This document shows, one piece after another, positions 36,618 to 47,553 of a stretch of DNA of 64,000 nt (the first letter of the stretch is position 1; the number at the start of each line of letters is the position of its first letter). The notes below the pieces were generated by a model. That model saw nothing but the letters and a program-made list of their open reading frames with translations, was not told the origin of the DNA and did no database searches. The stretch lies in NCBI RefSeq assembly GCF_011745365.1, contig NW_024468919.1, positions 310,001-374,000 of the forward strand, in the 5' to 3' direction. This DNA is from Cryphonectria parasitica EP155. Taxonomy: Eukaryota > Ascomycota > Sordariomycetes > Diaporthales > Cryphonectriaceae. Made by a program: the position numbers and the translations under genes.

Positions 36618-38651
36618 TCAGACATCAAGTGCGTCTAATAGATCTTGCTCGCTGATCTCCGGGCTTCTGCCACTCAGGATGCCTCGGACATGATACAGAA
36701 AGAGCGCATCGACAGCCGCCGCCTGCGACGCAATGATGTCCTTGTCACGATGAAAAGTGGTCGATTTATGGAGACATTCATGGATAAACCTGATCGTCTG
36801 CTCCACCGTAGCGTCTATGTTGACAGAGGAGCCCATGCGCGGGTCTCGACAGAGGGCGGAGAGGGTCAGGAGGTTCCGGCTCTGACTGTGTTGGCTTTAT
36901 ATCAGCAGGTACTCCCCAAAGACTTGGGCTCGAAACTGCGAAATCAACCCACGTTCTCGCCAGGCTGGCCATGCTCATGGAGATGAGACACATTTTCTGC
37001 ACGCCGCAGAACACCGTCATGCTGTTGAGGAGAGTGTCCACGCCCGTCTGGAACATTCGGCGGCTCTCAGGGTTGAGGTACGGCGACCCATGCTGTCCCC
37101 GGCTGGACGTCAGATCTTTCATCAGTTGCTGGTAGGTCTTGATGAACGGCCGGTACACCTCGATCCGGGCCTCCCAGAACGCGGCATGGGTGCGCGCCGT
37201 CACGATATCCGAGCTCCAGGGCCAATGGTCCTCGAAGTTGAGCGGCCCCAGCCAGAGACCTCTCTTCTGCGCCACGTTGTCTTCGAAACTCTTGATCACG
37301 CTGATTTGCTTCTCTATGCTGCTCTCCATTTCTGTTCGGGAGTGGATCGTCAGGTTTCGGTGCAGCCACCGGCTCAGGTGAGTGTTTGCGGTGAGGCTGC
37401 ACGCAGCCTCAGGCGTAACGCCTAGTTGGTGCATTGCCTCTCCGACGTCAGGGCATGGAAACTTGTCTTCGGATTCGGCGAGCCCAGACCACCAGAAGTT
37501 CGTCTGGATGAGGTGGTGGCTGCAACAATTCAGCCGAGATGACACACAAAGCCAACAGTAATTGCACTTGCGTTGTTCCTGTGCTTACCTTTCAATCTGG
37601 TGGCAAATCCAGTATGTCGTGATCCGTTCAGCATCCTTCTTGCTGTCCAACTGAATAGCGCCAACTCTGCCATGGTTCCGCATCCTCAACTCCCTGGAAC
37701 GACCCGTGGGAACCCTCGCCGTTAGGAATTGTTCTCCACCAAGAAAGACAAGGGGTTAAGAAGGGACAATTACGTACGAGTTCGTTCCAACAATGAGCGC
37801 GCTGGCTGCAAACCTGATGTGATGCACGCTCGCCGTCACGTGGCCAAGCTGTTCGCAGTACAGGCTGGCGATGATATGTGCGTGGACGAGGCCCATCTCA
37901 GAGGATTCAATGAAGGAGGACAGCATCCTCGATGCTTCAGTGTAGTACTCGGCACCTGGAAGGTACCGCTTCTGCTGAGCAGTCGAAGGCGCAGGCTCAT
38001 GCCAGCCCAAGGCCAGGCTTTGGTTTGCGTACTGCAGTTCCGGGATTCTGCACTCGCAGAGCTTGCCAAACGCGAGCACCAGAAACGCCAGGGCAGTCTC
38101 GAGGCTGGGTCGGAACTTTGCCCCCGCTAGAGGCTTTGACCCTTCCCACTGGCCCAGACCTGTTGGGCGCCCATCGGAGTCCATGATGCCCGCCTCCTTC
38201 AGGACCTGATCGACAGAGGCGTCGAGTTTCGCCTTGGTGATGAGGGGATACATGTGATGAACATGGGTCTGGTAAGATTGGAGGTATTTTTGAACCGTAT
38301 GGGGCTGGATACTTTCCCAAGTCAGCTCCCATTGGGCCACCTTGTCGTCATGATACTCAGAGTTTTCTCCCGAGTTTGTGGCCTGGTCGATGGGTTCCTG
38401 CTCTTGCTCAGCCTCATGGGAGTGTTTGTCTGTGATCGTGTCCCGCTGATTGCCATTCACTGTCTGAGGTGTTTTTGTTTCAGCTTCGAATTCGTCTTGT
38501 TGCTGTTGCCTGGAACGGGCTTGAAGCACTCTCTTGGAGACACTATCTTCCTGTCAGTGGAAATATCACATCCCTCTCCTTCCCAAAGTATATAGACTCA
38601 CCGCTCATCCGCTTCGTCTGCACTCATCTTTCCAGTATTCTCGTCGGACAT
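36618..38651 (-). CDS. Fungal transcription-factor-like protein lacking a zinc cluster
   Basis: Five exons, 38651-38602, 38542-37778, 37693-37589, 37519-36953 and 36885-36618, encode 584 aa. Introns are 59, 84, 69 and 67 bp, all phase 2. The body resembles the fungal-specific transcription factor middle domain. A WELTWESIQPHTVQKYL segment near residue 80 precedes a region about 190-520 that includes ERITTYWICHQIES and a late LLTLSALCRDPRMGSS. The expected N-terminal Zn2Cys6 cluster is missing. The chain begins MSDENTGKMSADEADER then VSKRVLQARSRQQQQ, where related proteins often have KRVxxAC followed by the cluster. It could therefore be a regulator that lost DNA binding, or a model missing an exon. 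The donor of the last intron (GTGGGT) is weaker than the others. Confidence 0.75.
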
Positions 38652-39037
38652 GGTCCAAAGCTGACGAAGGCTCTTTTCGTTAGTTCAATGAGAAGGATGG
38701 TAGAAGACAGAAAAGATGAGGACGCTTGTATACTCGCGTGAACAGATTGCACAAGTAGCAGCCAGTAAATATGATCTTGTGCGAGACTTATTACATCACA
38801 ATCGCCTCTACTCATCCGCAAGGGGATCACGTCTCTTATGACTCTCTTAGAACATTGGAAAGGCCCTCATCCATGGACGTGCAGGAAATTCTGCTGCAGA
38901 TTTGCTTCTTCTGCATGTCTAGACTGAACACAATATTCTCGACTGCGCCGAATCAGAACAGCAAGGCGTGACTTCATGGCGGTGCATATCCTCCTTTCTT
39001 TCTTGCTTCTGCCTGATTCTAGATACTTCAAAGGCGG

Positions 39038-40303
39038 CTATTGAGCCTTGGAAATGTACACAGCATTGGATGAGATACTCAGGACGGAGCCTTCACCCAT
39101 GCAGGAGGCGTAATAGAAGCGAACCAGTCCAGATCTCACTTCGAAGCAGACAGCGCTATCACTGCAACGGCAGGAGAAGCCGTCAAGAGCCGAGTGATTA
39201 GCCAACGCCTTCGCCCCGCTTTCCAAAGACCAGAAGCATAGCCGGTTCTCGAGGTGTTGCAGATCTCTGCCGGGGTTGTCTCAGTATCAAGGATCGCTTC
39301 GACGGTGTTCCTGCCCAAATGCAAGTTTACCTCTTCGAACAAGTGAAGATCATATAGTTCTTGGTCATCAGAGACATTGTGGATACTTTGCTGCCCTGCA
39401 GAACATGGGCAGGGGAAGTTGTTGGGTTGCAGCTACTTATTTTTGCGCGGCAAGGGCCAATATCAGGTTGTGATGCCTACTATGCGCCTCAACCCTAAAC
39501 CGTCACAGTGATGTTTACAACACTGCCAGGACTATGTTTTCGTAGACTTTTGCCCAAAGCAACAATAGTGATGTTACGGCGCTTGAAGAGACTTTCGGGC
39601 ACTACAATAGGGCCGAAATCATGCATCTGGCAATCTACGAAACATGTTACGCGCGCAAAGATCTCTTAAATTGCTTCGGAATGAACGCCATCTGCAGGTA
39701 TCACGCGTTCCGAGTCTCCTTTCTTTTGCTCCTCCTCCCAATCGTACTCGAGTATGTTCTTGCAGCTCAGGCTGCTGTTGGCCAACCAGGTCGGCCCGTG
39801 ACTGGCTCAAACTCCACAGAGGCGTCTTTGGTACCGTGCCTGATGCCAGCTATGTCAAACCATTCACGCACTTGTGCATGGCTTTTTATGGAGGGAGGCT
39901 AGTCCGTGATGATCTACGGGAGTGCTGGAAACTGCAGGGTCGAGAAAATTTGACATTGTTGAGCTAGACGTTAATTACTATTCCAAATGAAGACCTTGCG
40001 TTCTCATATTACTTTTTCCTGGTGTTGATTAAACCCGGATACCGTATTTAGTGTGATGCAGTGTTCTTTTGCATGGGCACAGCCCCCGTTGCACCGTACT
40101 ATCAAAGTTGCTTCTTTTGCGGGGATGAACTTGCCTAGGCTTAGTTCATGAACTTGAAGACCATGATTCAGGACATAGTTCATGACACATCCTCGAGCAA
40201 TGAACATCTGTGGCATGTTCACGTTGTCAAACCATCTAGATCCGGGGAGAATTGCCATGCCTGGGAAGGCAAGCAACAGCCGAGACATCTCCTTCTGTCT
40301 CAT
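39038..40303 (-). pseudogene. Possible decayed protein-coding locus
   Basis: Several minus-strand stretches look protein-like but change frame or meet stops. One starts at 40303 (MRQKEMSRLLLAFPG) and runs 99 codons, with a NGGCAHAKEHC segment. Another ends at 39767 and includes REWFDIAGIRHGTKDASVEF. A third runs through a stop at 39666 and on to 39495. Two more are at 39342-39136 and 39226-39038. I cannot name a family or find a splice pattern that joins them, so this is a tentative call. It could equally be non-coding. Confidence 0.25.
39681..39902 (+). CDS. Possible small secreted protein (doubtful)
   Basis: A 73-codon frame starts MNAICRYHAFRVSF, followed by a leucine-rich hydrophobic core and an AAQA cleavage-like site. 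Two further cysteines and two N-glycosylation sequons follow. It overlaps coding-like sequence on the other strand, has no recognised relatives and may be chance. Confidence 0.2.
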   Translation: MNAICRYHAFRVSFLLLLLPIVLEYVLAAQAAVGQPGRPVTGSNSTEASLVPCLMPAMSNHSRTCAWLFMEGG

Positions 40304-43300
40304 TTTACCTCTGTGCTTCCTGTATCCCTTTCCCCCAGTCCATTGGTACTTACGCTGAAATTACAGAAGGAGCGGTTACACACGGGCCTATGTCGAAGGA
40401 AAATCTCGCCTGCGGATGCCTTTATCTCAACCCTCGAGTCCACTTACGAACATCCTGGACCACGCAGCTCAGGTCACACAAGATGTGCCGCGAGCGGGGG
40501 CTTCTTCCCGTGCTCTAATTACTGGGGCTCTCTCTCGTGACTCATAGAGGGATGAAGAAGAAGATGTATCATAATTGTTATTTTCTTTTTCTTTCCCTCC
40601 TCTTTTGTGTAGGGGATGACTTCCCGCCCTGCTTCGTGCCTAGCCGTGGCCGTGGTGGCGATCATTGGGCAGCATTAGGTCTTACCACCGCAGAACAAGA
40701 GTCCCGGGCTGCTGTTCTTTTTCGAGGTGAGGTCTAGCATTCATTCCTTCTCTTGTTGCTGCCATCCAGGACACAACGCGAGAGATCCAAGCAAGACTCG
40801 TAGATCGCATCCACCATACATGCCGAGCTTCTCGAGACATCTGAACAGTACCTTCAGGCGAGCCCTGGGATGACAATGAGTTGGGTGTGCACAGGGTGAT
40901 GGCCCAAGGACAACGCAGACAGGAATGGCTTGATGTCGTGAAACACAATGATGCGGGAAATGGTCTGACCTGGGCAGCGAGGAACATTTTCCAAATGAGT
41001 CTGAGCCTTTCCTTTTTCTAAATTCTCTTGGCCGGCTTACATCATTATTCTAGATTCGGACAAATCATTTGCAGACCAATGATAAGTCTAGATCCGGGCA
41101 AATAATTTGCAAGGACTGCATATCGCGGTCAAAGTCACATCTCAGCCCCCCCCCCACTCTTTTTCCTTCTCTTTCTCTGTGTGTGAAATTGTCTCACGGG
41201 GACGGCCCGGCACACAAATGCATGGTTGATCCTCTTGTTTCCCGTAATTTTCAGTGATCCTGCTCACAATTGTGGGAGCGTTCACAGCAGGAATGGCCCT
41301 TGAGATCGTGGATTCTCACAGTAACCGAATCCGAGAGCTCTACTTCTGTGTTTTCTTTCTTCGGTCTTCTTCTCACTTTCTCATCCCTCCTCCCCTTCTA
41401 TAGCCCCACCGCCTTATATTGCCGAGTCACTGCGATGTATAGGCGTATGTAATGCAACGACATGTTGTATCTTCTTCACTTTTTCTTTATAATGTACAGC
41501 TGTCATGACAAAGTGGTGCCATGGCCAAACGATAAGCAACTGCAACAAGACGGACAGTGACCAGGCAAGTAGAGATGGCCGAAGTACGGCCCGAGCTTTC
41601 ATGGAAGATCCCCGCTTGTTGACCGGGCTTAGCAGAGTATCGTATCCTAGTGCCCGGATTGGGTCGAAACTTGTACGGACAGCTAGCTTCTGACAGGTGC
41701 CAGTTGCGGCTGGAGTAAACTTGGTGGTTGGGCCTAGGCCTGAACTTGAGGCCTGAAAGCCTGGTGGTCTGGGACCTGGACCTGGGACCTGGACCTGGGG
41801 AGGGAACTCAATTGCGAAACCGAGGAAGGAAAAGGAAGAAGAAGAAAGAAAAAAAGGAGTCGAAAACACACCAATTAATCAATAGGAAACTGTTCGTAGC
41901 TCAGCCGTAAAAAAAAAGAAAGAATCAAGAGTGCCCGGATAGCTTAGCATCCGTTAGCTTAACATCCATGTTGGCAATTCCGTCTCCTTGTGAGAAATTA
42001 TCTCCCATCCTTAGCTGTAGATCTCTCTCTGGACGAGAAGTATTATAATTCACCCAATTGCGTCTAGACTCATGTTCTTCAGGGTCTCCCTAGGTTGTAA
42101 GTTCCTGAGAAGGGCAGCACGCCGATCTGCCAGGTGAACAAGGCTGATAAGATGAGCATGCCTTCAGCTCTGTGTACCGTGGCAATATTCCCTGGCCCAC
42201 GGAAGCAACCCGAGTCGCAGGAACAATTGGGGCCATGGGGCCGTTCGTTCAGCCTCCAGTTCAAGGCTCCTGATTCTGTTACCATACATACCATGGAATT
42301 GCAGTACTGTGTGCTGCGACAAGAACATGGGCTGTCTCGCGGCGGGGGCATGTAACATGCGTACGAATTCGTATTTCATCCGCGCCCTACCCTGCAGGGC
42401 CAAAGTCCGTCACCACCTCGGCCGACTCGGGCCTCACCACGCCTCCGCTCCCCCCCCCCCCCCAACCTTTGCTTGCTCTGCTGCGCGTTTTCATCTCCCA
42501 GAGGAGCGGTGAAAATATGAAACAAGAGCGACATGCTGGATGGGAGTGATTCTTTCTATTTTGAACAGAGATTACGTGTTTGTACGCCGAGAAGTTTCAA
42601 AAGAAAATGGGTACTGTACCATAGAACCTTTATTGAATGAGGGGACTTTGTGAATGTTGAGTGGATCAATTGATTGAAAGTGGTTGCCGCGATGTTTCTC
42701 ACTTTCGGCTCACACGGCAGGGGCACGCAATCTCTCAGGGCTGGTCAAGCGTTGATGGCCATGTGCAGAGGCGGGAACCCTCGCTAGATGATAACCCGTG
42801 CCGGCAGAAATGGGCCCTAGATAAAGGATAAAGGATAAAGAGAGAGGGAGAACGAGGATCAAGACTATTAACAGAATAGATTAGCGTAGGATGTCAAGTC
42901 AATCAAGTCAGGCAGTTGGTTCTGTCGGGTCAAATGCAGACTGGAGTGATGGGTAAGCCTGTGCTTCTTTTGCTGCACGGAAATGAAAGCCCAGAGATAC
43001 GTTTCCAAGGACCATATTGAAGAGAAGAAGGGAAGGGACGAAACAAGGAAAGGAGAGAAAGAAATAAAAAAGCGAGGGAAACACCAAAAACACCCATAGT
43101 TCCGTCCTGTCTTCCGAGTTTGCGCATGATGTGGGATGACGTTGTGTTTGGTTTTGGTTTGGAGGAACATAATGCTGCCGGCTGGAAACAACTTGTTGCC
43201 ACCTAAAACAGCCGCCCAACCCGCCCGATTAATTCGTCTGAACTTGGGTATTTGCACATATCAACAATTGGCCGAGGTGTGAAGTTTGGACAATTGTCGA

Positions 43301-43894
43301 TTTGGCCAAGTCATGCATCATCCTATGAGTACAACTGTGGTGGTCTGACTGGTTGACAGCTGGAGACTGGATCCTTCCCCCCTCTCAACAGCACGTAATT
43401 CGTAACTGCGTGTTTGCCGCTACTGTGGTGCTGGGGCCTGGATGAGGCGAAACCAAACCTCGATAGCCTGCCATAATACCCTAGTTGTAGTAGGTCATGG
43501 GGGGGGGGGGGCGGGATGGGGAGCACAGTAAAACGCTAGCAGGACAGGGGGTACCCGCCCAGGCCCGCAAGCTCCCGAGGCTGCCCCATCACTGCTCATC
43601 CACCCTGGCCGACCTGCTATGGCACACTACTGTATGGTACAGCAGGAACTGGGGGCTATGCCTGACCTGCCTGGGTGGCCCCCATCCCCTCCCTGTACGG
43701 AGTGGTGCGAAATCCCATCAATCGATGCTGTGCAGGAGGTCATATGCGTGTGCGTGATATGGTAGCATGCAAGATGCTGCAGGCTACGTCGTAGGGTCCT
43801 GTCCCTGTGCTCCGCCGGCTTCCGATCGTACCTTTGTAGACCCGTGCTGGAGACAAGAAGTGAACTGACTAGTCATCCAGTACTGACTTTGCGT

Positions 43895-43930
43895 GGTCTG
43901 GCTCTGGCTCTGGCTCTGGCTCTGGCTGTG
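43895..43930. repeat. (TGGCTC)n hexanucleotide repeat
   Basis: About five TGGCTC units lie in the presumed upstream region of SEC2, followed by degenerate copies. No coding role is seen. Confidence 0.85.
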
Positions 43931-45300
43931 GTTCTGGCTTAGGCAGGCACAACTCATACATACTCACATCCCCTCGGAGACAAACACGCCTTTCGCCTCT
44001 CTTCTCACCCAATCTCAACTCTCCACTTCCACTACCCTAGCCCTTTGCCCCCTCCCCCTACCACTAGCAACGCCTACAACAAGCCCTGCACGCTCCTTCG
44101 CCTCAGATTGCGACCCCCAGTGCACAGGCCAGACCTAACCCCAACTGAACCTTGACCTTGACCTTGGTCCCTTTTCTCCTCACCTGGAGCCAACTTTACT
44201 GAACTTACTACCCGTCTTCGTCATCATCGTTCATCTCCTTGTCTTGTTTAGATTCTTTTTCCAAACTTTCTTCTTTCTCTTCCCACCCCCGTTCCATTCC
44301 CTATTCCGCATTCTCACCATCCCCCCCCCCTTCTCTCTTCCCCAAAATCCAAACGACATCATCACAGACTCTTTACATCGATCCTTTAATCTCTTATCAC
44401 CAACTTTGCCTACCCCGGCTTCTTTCAAATCTTCCCTCGGCGCGACTTTTTTTATTATACGATTTAACCACCCCCCCGATTCGAACTGGTCCGTACCACA
44501 GTAATGTTAATCAGAAGCCTTTGACCGGACATCCCCTCTCTGGGCAGCGAGGTTGTCTCGGACGGTCTTAACTTGTTTGTCGAAGACCTCACCGAACGAG
44601 AGGACGAGATTGGGGCTGAAAGTACCTCACCCGGGTTTCTGCTCCAAACTCGTGTTGCCCACCCAACAAACCCACCTACCCCTACGGGCTAAAACGAAGT
44701 TGTATTGCGAGGACCATCTTCACAAGGCAGCCCTCCTGCCCCCTTCAGCTGTCGACTCGACCCCCCGAGACGAGACATTGCCTCAGCTCAGCCTTGTCTC
44801 TGTCGTTTCTTCCTCGGAATCGGGACATACCGCCACGCCGACCCCCCTGGGCGTTTTCTCTTCTCCTTTGCATCCGACGTCTAAGACCATTATCACCACC
44901 CTCGAGACTTTGAATTCCCTCTTTCGTCTTTGCAGGACCAGCCCCGTTCTGGTTCTGCCCCCCTCTTGGACAAGCTGGATTCGTACGTCTCTTCGTCCCC
45001 GCCGCCCTTGATCACCTACGGGTGTACATGATTCTATTTGCCCTGTGCCGACCCTTACTACCCCGTCCCTGCATACGTCAGCTGGAGGGAACTTTGGCTT
45101 CACTGTTCCCTGTCTCACGCTATTTGTAATGGTTCACATTCCTTGTGTGAATCATCAAACATATACTTCCTGCCTTTTCCAGCGCGGTACAATGCTAGCT
45201 TCTAGTTCACTGCTGGGTACCAACACTCTGGAAGCTGGACAACACAGTCTCCGTCTCCCCACCTTGAACAACGCCTTCACGTGGACTCGCAGCTTCACAG

Positions 45301-47553
45301 ATGGAAGTGCAGACAGCTAACTTTGGATGGCGCAGCTTCATGACTGTGGCCTCAGGATGGTCACAATTCCATCATGGCCCTAACCCGAGCCCAGCCTCGA
45401 CGTCACAGCAGATAACCCGACTCCGCTCCCAATCCACCGCGACAGGTCCTCCCATCAGGTCTCTCTCCGCCTCCGCCGTTGTCAAGCCGCGGTCAAACAC
45501 CCAGAGTTCGAGTATGACGGCCGATGTCTCTTCGTTTTCGTCAGGGGCTCGATCCTTTAGTGGAATCTCGGAAAACGATCTCGACCTGACTACAATCCCC
45601 GACCCTCGGAGCAGATCTATAACGCCCTCGAATATGGATGGCGCTTCCACCCCACAGCAGCAGCACCCGGAGCTGAGCGATGAGGTCGCGACGTTGAGCT
45701 CGAAGCTTGTCCAGGCCATCAACCACCAGACCACCCTCGACGATAGCTTGTCCGAAACGCAAGCCGAGCTCGAGAGGGCCCGCGAGCAGATCAGGTCCAT
45801 GGAGGTCCAGCTCGACAAGCAGAGAGAAATGTTGGTTGGCGACATCTGGATTCGGCGAAAGTCGGTTGAGGCTGAGAAGACTAACCTGTTGTCCAGGATT
45901 GCGGAGGAGAAGCGACTGCGCCTGGAGGCCGAGCACGAGAAGAAGCGGATCGAACAGGAGCTGGAGAACCTGACGACGGAACTGTTCGAGGAGGCCAACA
46001 ACATGGTCATCTCGGCCAAGGAGGAGTCGCGCAAGGAGCAGGACGTCGTCCAGCGCAAGAACGACCTGCTCAAGGCCCAGCTGGCTGACACCGAAGGCCT
46101 CCTCAAGTCGCAGCAGGAACAGCTCATCGAGCTGAAGCGGGTCATGGAGCAGATGAATGCCGACCGGGACGACCAGACCGCCACCACGACCCCGTCCTCG
46201 CCGGGCTACAGCAAGTTCGACGCGCGTGAGGATGATACCCCCACGTCGGAAATCGGTTCGCAGTCCGGGTTGTCCGACCTGATCACGCCCTCCTACCCCA
46301 CAAGCTTCACCCACCTCCTGCAGCCCATCCTGCGCACTGATATCAACGCCTACCAGGACTTTGCGAACCTCTGCGAGACCTCGAGGAGGGCGGCCAGCCG
46401 ACCTCCCTCGGGCACCCACCCCACTCTGGGTCTCGGCCTGATCGGATCCAGCGTCAGTGCTGCCTCTGTAGGCATCCACTCAAGCGCTTCCACGGCCTCA
46501 TTGTCCTCGGCTGGATCACCGGCAGCCTCCTCCACGTTCTCGCCGCAGACACCAAACACTCCTGCTTCAGCACACAGCGTTGCCCCGTCATTGCCGATAC
46601 CCCCTCTGAAAGATACGAAGTTTTACAAGCGGGTGCTGGCAGAGGACATTGAGCCCACCTTGCGGCTGGACAGTGCACCGGGCCTGTCATGGTTAGCCCG
46701 CCGCTCGGTCATCGCGGCCATGTCGGACGGTTCGCTAGTTGTGGAGCCCGTGCCGACAACGGGGACCTACGCCATGCTCTCGAAACCCCAATTCTACCCG
46801 TGCTCGCTCTGTGGTGAGAGTCGTAAGGACGACCAGTACCTGCGGCGATACCGGTTCCGGACCAGCGAGAACAGCTCCTCCCAGCGTTACCCTCTCTGCA
46901 GGTACTGTCTCAATCGCGTACGCGCCACCTGTGATTTCCTTGGGTTCCTGAGGATCGTCAAGGATGGACACTGGCGGACGGACGACGATGATTCCGAGAA
47001 GGCTGCGTGGGAGGAGAGTGTGAGGCTGCGTGAGAACATGTTCTGGACTCGCATTGGCGGTGGTGTCCGTCCCATCATGCAGGGCTTCCAAGCACACACA
47101 CACAGCGTTGTTGAGAAGAGCCCCCGTCCGAGCCGGGACGAGAACGTTCTTCCTCTACCCGATAGCAGAGCGGGATCGATCCGCGATGAAAAGGTTGACC
47201 AAGATCAGGCACAAGAAGATGAAGTGACGGATACCACCACTCTAGACGACGAGGACAAGTCCGACGAATTTGAGACCCCCTCGGAAGAATTGACGCCCGA
47301 GGCCTCATTGACTACAGTCCCCGACGCTCGGCAAGAGGCGGAGGAGGAGCAGGAGGAGGAGCAAACCACAACGAAAGACATCGCCCCTGTGGAGGAGACA
47401 TTGCGGAGCAGGCAAGACGAAGTCAAAACCATACCCAGGCCCCCACGCACACCATCACCCAGCGACAGCAACCGACTCTCGTCACAGTCGCTCACACCGA
47501 AGTCTTTGAAGTCCAACAAGAACATCTCGTTGGATATTCCAAGTTCCCCTTGA
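45301..47553 (+). CDS. SEC2: Sec2-type Rab guanine nucleotide exchange factor
   Basis: A single exon of 750 codons starts at ATG 45301. A second in-frame ATG at 45340 (MTVASGWSQFHHG) may be the true start. A long coiled coil runs from about residue 125 to 287 and carries the Sec2 core motif LTTELFEEANNMVISAKEE near 223-241. This core opens the Rab GTPase Sec4 for secretory vesicle delivery to growth sites. After a Ser/Thr/Pro-rich linker, a second conserved block (about 438-560) includes a CxxC-x28-CxxC arrangement (Cys501, Cys504, Cys533, Cys536) that could bind zinc. The last 170 residues are acidic and disordered. The preceding 1.3 kb is C/T-rich, consistent with a long leader. Confidence 0.88.
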   Translation: MEVQTANFGWRSFMTVASGWSQFHHGPNPSPASTSQQITRLRSQSTATGPPIRSLSASAVVKPRSNTQSSSMTADVSSFSSGARSFSGISENDLDLTTIPDPRSRSITPSNMDGASTPQQQHPELSDEVATLSSKLVQAINHQTTLDDSLSETQAELERAREQIRSMEVQLDKQREMLVGDIWIRRKSVEAEKTNLLSRIAEEKRLRLEAEHEKKRIEQELENLTTELFEEANNMVISAKEESRKEQDVVQRKNDLLKAQLADTEGLLKSQQEQLIELKRVMEQMNADRDDQTATTTPSSPGYSKFDAREDDTPTSEIGSQSGLSDLITPSYPTSFTHLLQPILRTDINAYQDFANLCETSRRAASRPPSGTHPTLGLGLIGSSVSAASVGIHSSASTASLSSAGSPAASSTFSPQTPNTPASAHSVAPSLPIPPLKDTKFYKRVLAEDIEPTLRLDSAPGLSWLARRSVIAAMSDGSLVVEPVPTTGTYAMLSKPQFYPCSLCGESRKDDQYLRRYRFRTSENSSSQRYPLCRYCLNRVRATCDFLGFLRIVKDGHWRTDDDDSEKAAWEESVRLRENMFWTRIGGGVRPIMQGFQAHTHSVVEKSPRPSRDENVLPLPDSRAGSIRDEKVDQDQAQEDEVTDTTTLDDEDKSDEFETPSEELTPEASLTTVPDARQEAEEEQEEEQTTTKDIAPVEETLRSRQDEVKTIPRPPRTPSPSDSNRLSSQSLTPKSLKSNKNISLDIPSSP

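Larger units (their letters stand above)
38652..45300. other. 6.6-kb region without a firm gene
   Basis: No open frame matches a family I recognise. Coding-like minus-strand fragments lie at 39038-40303 and may be a decayed gene. A plus-strand ORF at 39681-39902 begins with a signal-peptide-like segment. From about 43900 to 45300 the sequence is C/T-rich with short upstream open frames and looks like the promoter and long leader of SEC2. Simple repeats include TGGCTC hexamers at 43895-43930. Confidence 0.45.

Noticed and set aside
36778..36952. Unspliced continuation of the transcription-factor-like gene
   Set aside because: It stays open, but splicing 36952-36886 gives a longer, more protein-like C-terminus with exact phase.
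41414..41869. 151-codon minus-strand ORF
   Set aside because: Part of it reads through a GGACCT-type repeat and the rest lacks any family feature.
44553..45011. 152-codon plus-strand ORF upstream of SEC2
   Set aside because: It lies in C/T-rich leader-like sequence and its composition follows base content rather than a protein family.
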